NCBI GenBank assembly: GCA_014529385.2
Contig: CM043958.1
Location: 150,916,793 to 150,980,792, forward strand
Direction of reading: 5' to 3'
Source: Adiantum capillus-veneris
Taxonomy: Eukaryota > Streptophyta > Polypodiopsida > Polypodiales > Pteridaceae
Length of the DNA stretch: 64,000 nucleotides
Shown here: one piece after another, positions 58,005-64,000 of the stretch
Layout: every line of letters starts with the position of its first letter
How positions within the stretch are numbered: the first letter of the stretch is position 1
Translations under genes and position numbers: made by a program
Notes under the pieces: generated by a model
Told to the model about the DNA's origin: nothing
What the model saw: the letters and a program-made list of their open reading frames with translations, nothing else
Database searches by the model: none

Positions 58005-61000
58005 AGGTAGTGTACAATCATCTACAACAATGATCAAACATACAGTCATGGACAAGCTTGTCCAGAAATGTAACCCTCCTTTTTGAACTAACTCATGTTC
58101 CTTAAGAGAAAATTCATGTTGCTCATGATTTTTGCATATGCGATCTGGGGCTAAAGCTGAACAGAGCGTCCTTTTGTGAATAAGGTTCTTTTGACGCTAT
58201 GATGATTGCCACACCATAGAAACTTTCTTGGGTCCTTTGAACCTTTCTTTTATTGCATTTTGGCATGCATTTTATTTCTTAAAGATGTGCGGGGCTATTG
58301 TGTTAGAAAGGGGTTTTAGCAATTGAGCTTGTATGTTGGCTATGGCCACAAATGCTGCTCATGCCAAGCGATCTAGTTGGTTGATTCGTGCAAAATTTGA
58401 GTTTTTTGCTCTTGGGTAGCTGGGGTTTTTACATGAAGGTCGAAAGCCTTGAGGACGGTTGCTGTAAGAGTGGACGACAAAGCAGGAAGGCTATGGAAGC
58501 ATCTCTGTAAAGCCTGGAGAATATGAGCAAGGTATGTATTGGAGCCCACAATTCTCTTTGGCCTTGCCATAGCCATAAACTTGGAGGAGGAGGAGAAGAA
58601 CAAGTCCTTGCACATGGAGCACTATGTCGTCTTTGGCACGTATTTCTACAAACAGAATTTACACCTCATGGGTGGTGGTCAAGAAGCTAACTCAAAGCAT
58701 AACCTCATTCATGCCAACTTCCCTTGTAGAGAGAGACTCACTCACATGATACTTAGAGAGAGAGAGAAACAAACGTAGAAAGCCCTATTGTCGGTTTGAG
58801 GATGGTAGCTAGCTTGGATCCTCTGCTCAACTTGAGGAGTGCAGAAGCTAAAAGGGGAGATCAGAATCTGGTAATGGGTATATCTCTCTCTCTAGAGAGA
58901 GAATGCTCATGAGATGTGGTGAGCAACGAGGTGTGCTTACTACTAACACAGATGAAGAGAAAGCAAGATGACGTTTACAACAGAGGGATGATTTTGAGGC
59001 GAGCATTCCAAGAAGCCCGCCGTCAGAAAATGCGAAGAGTCGACATCTCCTTACTCTCAAAAGTAATGAGAATAGTGGAAACGAAGGGGGATTTCTTGGA
59101 GGCAGGTCTACAGAAGAGTCCATTTTCTATTATGTCAACCCTTTGTCTTCTAACGATTTGCAGACTGTGGTCGATAACATTTCCTGCCCGCCCCTGGTGA
59201 AGAATTTTATGGAGTGCAATCTTTGTAAATACCTTCTAGCTGTGGGCAAGGATATACTACATGTACAGGTAATTCACACATACCGTACCTTGATTTTCAT
59301 TTGTTTTAGTGTTGCTTGCTGAGTAAATGAGATAGTGCTGCAACTTTTTTTGGGCGTATTTTTACATCTTACTAATACCAATCCTTGAGTAGAGAGTATT
59401 GGTGAGGTATATTTACAGTACTTGTCATAACAACACCAAAAAAAAAAGCAAGTCTTGTGTTTTTTTGGGTTGTTGTGATGGGCTGCAGGACAGTGAATCA
59501 AATGTGCGAATCTAATGAAGATTCGGTGCTCATAATAAAAGCTTTATCCTAAACACTAGGAAATCCTACACATGAGAAATTATAGGTGAAATTTAACCAT
59601 GTAGGAAGGTTTTGAAGTTACTTACCCAAATTTTTTGTAAATTTTATAGGTTATCTCACCGTCAAATTATAAATTGAGCGGTATCTTTCATATTTTGTAT
59701 GTAGAATTACACTAAATCTAGGCTTTTTAAACCACAATTGCTGATTGTAAAGCTTGACAATGGGTGTGTTTTTTGCAAAAGAGTCCAGTCTCCATTCCAA
59801 TCACAGAAGTGGAGCTTTCTATATTCTTTGATGAGAAAATAAGCCAGGTTCTCACCCTGCGTTTTATTTTTCAGAGGGGATCAAGCATTTTGCAGTGCTA
59901 AGGGTAGATACCAACAAATAATGAGTGATGAGGGCAAGGATTCATGAACATTTGAAGACTATCTACATTTATAAGGTTTGACGCTCATCCTAGAAGCCAG
60001 CATCTTGTGACACAGGGAAAGAATAAAGAGCTCTATTATCCCCTACTTTCTACATATGGTGCTATGATCCTTCTAGCTTCATAAGGCAAAGAATTGCCGT
60101 GCATTTTGTACATAGCACATCCTCCCTTACACCTACCTCAATGAATGTCGATTCGGTACATGTACACACATGCTGCACAAAAGCACTATTTGTGTGTGCT
60201 TGTACTCGTTCTTTCTTGCACATGTTTCCAAATGGAGTGGACAACCATGTTAGTGGGAAATTGTTACATCATCAATGTGGCCTTGAGGCCTTGTTAGGAG
60301 TCTAATTGCTAATATGAATGCAAAAAGTGCAAGACGGACTAGTGGATTGCTTGCCGTTGCTATCATTTCAACTTCACCAGACAAAGTGGTTCCAATTGTC
60401 TCACGTTAATAGACAGGTGCCTTAAATCATGACATGGAGAACTTGCATTGAAATGTTATGGAAGCATTGGCATAACAATATGTATTGGATTTGTCTTTAG
60501 AAGGGGTTACCAAGAGGCTAGGCTGTTACAAAATTTAAGGGCTATGTACAAGCTTTGTTTTAACAATCAATGGGGCTCTTCATCATTAGTACTTGTGCTT
60601 GATCTAGTGGACAGAGTTTTACTTATTAGTAAGTTAAAAGAAATACTCGTGTTTTAGGAATAGTAGGACAAAAATATGTTGTCTTATTTTTTTACAATTG
60701 AACAATAGTTTAGACTGTTTCTAGTAAAATTATGGTTCCACACAAGGTAGGTAGGTTGCAAATTTGTCCCTTGACGTGTGTGCAATGCTAGTAATTGAGT
60801 GGGAGTTCTCACCAGATATGCTCATGTGCCATACAAGGTGATGCTCAAGAATGCCTACCTCGAGTGACTCATTTCTCCTCAAATTTAGATTATGTCAAAA
60901 CATGATAAAATGATCAAAAGATTCAATTGGATAAGTTCACATGTCAAAGTGTTTGTGGACGTTTCCATTAGTATTCTTGTATATTTCATGGAGCGATATG

Positions 61001-61190
61001 GTATTACAGAGTTGTGCATGGGGATGTGTAGCTGCACATTTCTCGTCTCTATCTTGGAGTAAACTTCCTATTTTGTTCATGTACGGATTTTGAGTTCAAA
61101 TAGATGTGCTGAAACATGGTTTTACAATTTTGCAATCGTGTACATCATCTAAATCTGGGCAGTGGCCGAGTTAGGCTTTTCGAAGACGAT

Positions 61191-61238
<48 letters not shown>

Positions 61239-61584
61239 TTGTCAATCTTTGCCTTGAATTTTACAAAGATCTTCATGCTTACATCAAGAATGATTGCCAA
61301 ATTCTTTTGATTATCACTTGTATGCCCCAAAACCATTCTAAGGACACAAATGGTTAACCATATAGAGGATGGAAGGCTCTGTTAAAAAATCCTCTAGCAC
61401 TAGGCCTCTTATTAGGAGAGTAGCAAAATTTGAGTGGGTGTCCTCTCTCTCAATCCGTTGTAGAAATGTGGTGTATCTATAATGGTAGAGCGAGTGCCCT
61501 TTACACATGGTGAAAACTGCGATATGAAGGCTAAAGTCCAAAACGAGAGAAGCTCCTCTGCGCAGGATAAGGGGGGGGGGGGGG

Positions 61585-61618
<34 letters not shown>

Positions 61619-61980
61619 CCATGTTTACTGCAAATGGTAAAGGAATTGTAAAAAAAAAATCCTTGTGGACACCCTTAATATTGGTACTCCCCATTCCTTT
61701 GATCTACTGCAGGCCACCGTGCCATTAAATATCTAATATCTAACCAACCCAAATGATTATCTCATATTAAACTGATCATTTAATATGGGATAATAAACGG
61801 GAACAAGGGCTAGAATATAGACATGTGCTTACGGATCTATCTCAACATGGGGCCAATGGTAGAGGGGCCCATATGAGAGATGGTATGTCAAAGAGAAAGG
61901 TTAACTAATGAAGCTTAAAATACCTTAGGGTTAGCTTCATTAAAGACCTCCAATGGTTAGTGTTAAAAGTCCTTTCACCT
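58005..61980. other. Anonymous DNA; one unassigned open stretch at 58916-59275
   Basis: The frame 58916-59200 (MVSNEVCLLLTQMKRKQDDV start) has no domain I recognise; a shifted frame ends in NFMECNLCKYLLAVGKDILH before a donor-like CAG|GTAATT at 59268. Elsewhere AT-rich sequence, a (CT)n tract at 61194-61233 and a G17-(GA)n compound tract at 61571-61617. No RNA gene found. Confidence 0.5.
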
Positions 61981-61981
61981 T

Positions 61982-62116
61982 AAGCAAGCTAGGGTTGAGC
62001 TTGAGGTGGGAACCCAACCTAAACTTAAGCAAGTTAGGGCTGTGCTTGAGGTGGGAACCCGACTTAAACTTAAACAAGCTATGGTTGTGCTTGAGGTGGG
62101 AACTCCACCTAAGGTG
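61982..62116 (+). repeat. 45-bp tandem repeat, 3 copies
   Basis: Units begin at 61982, 62027 and 62072, each AA(G/A)CAAG(C/T)TAGGG-like, followed by CTTGAGGTGGGAAC. The period is a multiple of three, so an open frame of repeated KLGLSLRWEPNLNLS type appears, but nothing suggests it is expressed. It may lie within the LTR ending at 63307. Confidence 0.85.
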
Positions 62117-63307
62117 CTTGCCATGCTTGATGACTAAGGTACTTGAGGTACTTGTCACATTTAATGAGGAAGTTGCTTGAAAAGCTTCCTATGCATGGGG
62201 GGTAAGATGCTTGAGTCAAAAAGAGAACCTACACACTTAATGAGGAAGTTGTTTGATAAACTACCTGTGCATAAAAATCTCAAAGTTAGGGGAATTCTAA
62301 AAGAGCACATGGGACACATGTCAGACTTTCACTAAGCTTAACCACATGGTGTGCTTGAATGATATTGGTTGGGCTAAAGAGGGGTCCAATGAGCTTCTAC
62401 TTCCATCTAACAAATATCTAGATATTTCCAAGCTCTCTTCCTCTAAGGGGTAAGGAGGACACGTGTCAAAAGACTACCCATGTACTTGACTGCATGCTGC
62501 ATGTGATTGGCTAGGGGGAGAGGCGTCCAATGAGCTTGCAACATGCACAAAGAACACCACTCACCCAAAGCAAGGAGGGGGGGTGCTAGGAGAGATATAC
62601 TCCACACACACACACACTCATTTGGAAGGCTATTCTCACTTGGTGAAAGTTGAGGAACACCACCTCCTTCTCCAAGCTTGTGAGAGTGAAAGCCTATACC
62701 AACACTCTTGGCTATGGAATGCAAATCCAACCAAGAGTCATGCTTCAATGCTTAAGCTTTCCATCTTCTCCATCTTCATTACTATGCTATTATGTATGCT
62801 AGCAAGAAGAGTTATGATAAGTGAGGACTATTTTTTTCTCCTATGGAATGTTTCTTCTTCCTCTTCCCAATCCTCATTCCTCGCTAGCTCTCTCCACCTT
62901 CGAAGGTGTTTGAGGCCTTGGGACTGAGGCTTGGTATAGTTAATGCTTTCTTCAAGTTTATGTTATGCTTGTGATGCATGAAGCTTTCCATCTTCATTGC
63001 ATCACCTAGGCTACAAGGAACACAAAGATTGTATTGTACCAAGTCTGTCTTGATGGGAAAAACTATAATACAAATGCCTATTGGAGGGGGGACCGGCTCC
63101 ATATGAATCCTGTCCTCAACTATTGTCGTGTTCTCTAAACTCTCTCTCTTGTAAAAGTATTGTTCATGCCAAGTTAACTAAGTACCATGTTTATGTTGCT
63201 ACCATCAATTAAGTTCAACTGCTATGCTCACAAAGAATCTCTCAAAGGTGCTTCACCTAATTTTCTAATTCCTCTACTCTCAAAGTTCATAGGCCATTTC
63301 CATTACA
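62117..63307 (+). repeat. Probable 5' LTR (right part) of an element running off the window
   Basis: The sequence ends TTCCATTACA at 63307, one base before a PBS, so it is the right end of an LTR; the left border was not located. It contains an AC-rich run near 62604 and several CT-rich stretches. The LTR could begin left of 62117. Confidence 0.55.
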
Positions 63308-63308
63308 T

Positions 63309-63326
63309 TGGTATCAGAGCATTTGG
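63309..63326 (+). promoter_or_regulatory. Primer binding site (iMet) of the right-edge element
   Basis: TGGTATCAGAGCATTTGG, the standard plant iMet PBS, one base after the LTR end. Confidence 0.88.
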
Positions 63327-63720
63327 TTTCTCTTTTCTTGCTTAAGAAGAGTGGTCCTTAAGTATCCTATTAATGGTTGATTTTGTTAATTATGTTAGGG
63401 TAAGTGCGGCTGGGATCTATTATCGGTTTTGTTGAGCCCACTATGTGGGATATGGTGCACACCTCGGGAGCTTTGGACTTAATAATGGAGTCTTTTTAGA
63501 CTTGCCTACAGCTTTACCATTATTGAGCCATAATAAGTCCGAAAGGAGCTATCCCTCGGCAACTTCGCTATGTTAGACTCACTCCACTACTCTCTATAAT
63601 TAACCAATTCGAGCGGTGGGTGCAGATACTTAAGTGCCTATTTTCAAAGGCTAAGAGGATAGCAACAAAGGTTTTGAATTGCCAAAGCATACACTAAGTA
63701 AACACATAAGTTTAATTAGC

Positions 63721-64000
63721 ATGGCTGACAATAACCAAGAGAGGAGAATGAACATTGATAACTTTGATTTTGCACATGAAGGTGCCAATGATAATGCCCC
63801 CGTGTTTGTTAATTATCTTGTCACTAGGTTGCAACAAGCTATGGGCAACCCCACTTTGCAAGCCGAAGTTACTCAACAACTTCGTGCTTATGGGATTTCC
63901 TTTCCTCTCCAAGAGGAGAGAGAGCTTACGAGGCCTCTTGAAGAGACCCCCAAAAGAAGACTCTCTCCCATACGAGAGGAGGAATCCGAAGATCAAGAAA
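63721..64000 (+). CDS. Start of a retrotransposon gag, cut by the window edge
   Basis: ATG at 63721 opens an uninterrupted frame to the window end (MADNNQERRMNIDNFDFAHE start, later LVTRLQQAMGNPTLQAEVTQ, and a Glu/Arg-rich stretch). It lies 395 bp behind the PBS, the expected position of gag. No gag core motif is reached, so Gypsy or Copia cannot be told. The minus-strand frame over the same bases is a shadow. Confidence 0.6.
   Translation, partial: MADNNQERRMNIDNFDFAHEGANDNAPVFVNYLVTRLQQAMGNPTLQAEVTQQLRAYGISFPLQEERELTRPLEETPKRRLSPIREEESEDQE

Overview
This window is nuclear DNA of a large-genome land plant. The evidence is a spliced plastid-targeted plant enzyme gene, chromoviral Gypsy and Copia LTR retrotransposons, a CACTA-type DNA transposon end, and many long (CT)n, (GA)n, poly-C and poly-G tracts. 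A fern or other non-flowering vascular plant is my best guess, from the giant transposon-filled intron and the long microsatellites; no sequence feature proves the lineage.

The one complete host gene is on the + strand: gamma-tocopherol C-methyltransferase (VTE4), 7 exons between 46 and 33291. Joined at canonical GT/AG sites they give a 1,038-nt CDS (345 codons plus stop) with no internal stop. Exons 1-3 lie within the first 911 bases and exons 4-7 within 32614-33291. Intron 3 is 31,702 bp and is almost wholly transposon sequence.

Layout of intron 3, left to right: T-rich spacer; a minus-strand LTR element that keeps LTRs, PBS, PPT and a gag zinc knuckle but no visible pol (2610-9645); the tail of an old Copia; a complete minus-strand chromovirus (10240-18938) with LTRs of equal length, a perfect 5-bp target duplication and a single in-frame TAG in its polyprotein; a (CT)n(C)n tract; an isolated PBS and protease relic; a decayed plus-strand chromovirus with two pol deletions, ending in an LTR (22190-26724); a plus-strand Copia relic fused directly to that LTR (26725-29892); and a gag relic with its own 3' LTR (29893-about 32096).

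Downstream of VTE4: anonymous DNA and a Copia RT relic (35825-36540); a structurally complete minus-strand Copia (36981-42455) with CTCAT target duplication, gag and pol in different frames and an altered protease motif; a spacer with a possible core promoter and short first exon; Copia relics on both strands (44600-47930); a 1.65-kb array of interleaved direct and inverted repeats (about 48060-49723); a CACTA-like region with transposase-associated and accessory reading frames, a hairpin, a subterminal repeat array and a 13-bp terminal sequence (50041-51973); microsatellite-rich DNA (52-56.5 kb); one orphan CRAL-TRIO/Sec14-like exon (57834-58004); mostly anonymous DNA; and the 5' end of another LTR retrotransposon running off the right edge (PBS 63309, gag from 63721).

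Only VTE4 is a confident functional host gene. The most unusual structures are its 31.7-kb intron and the inverted-repeat array at 48-49.7 kb.
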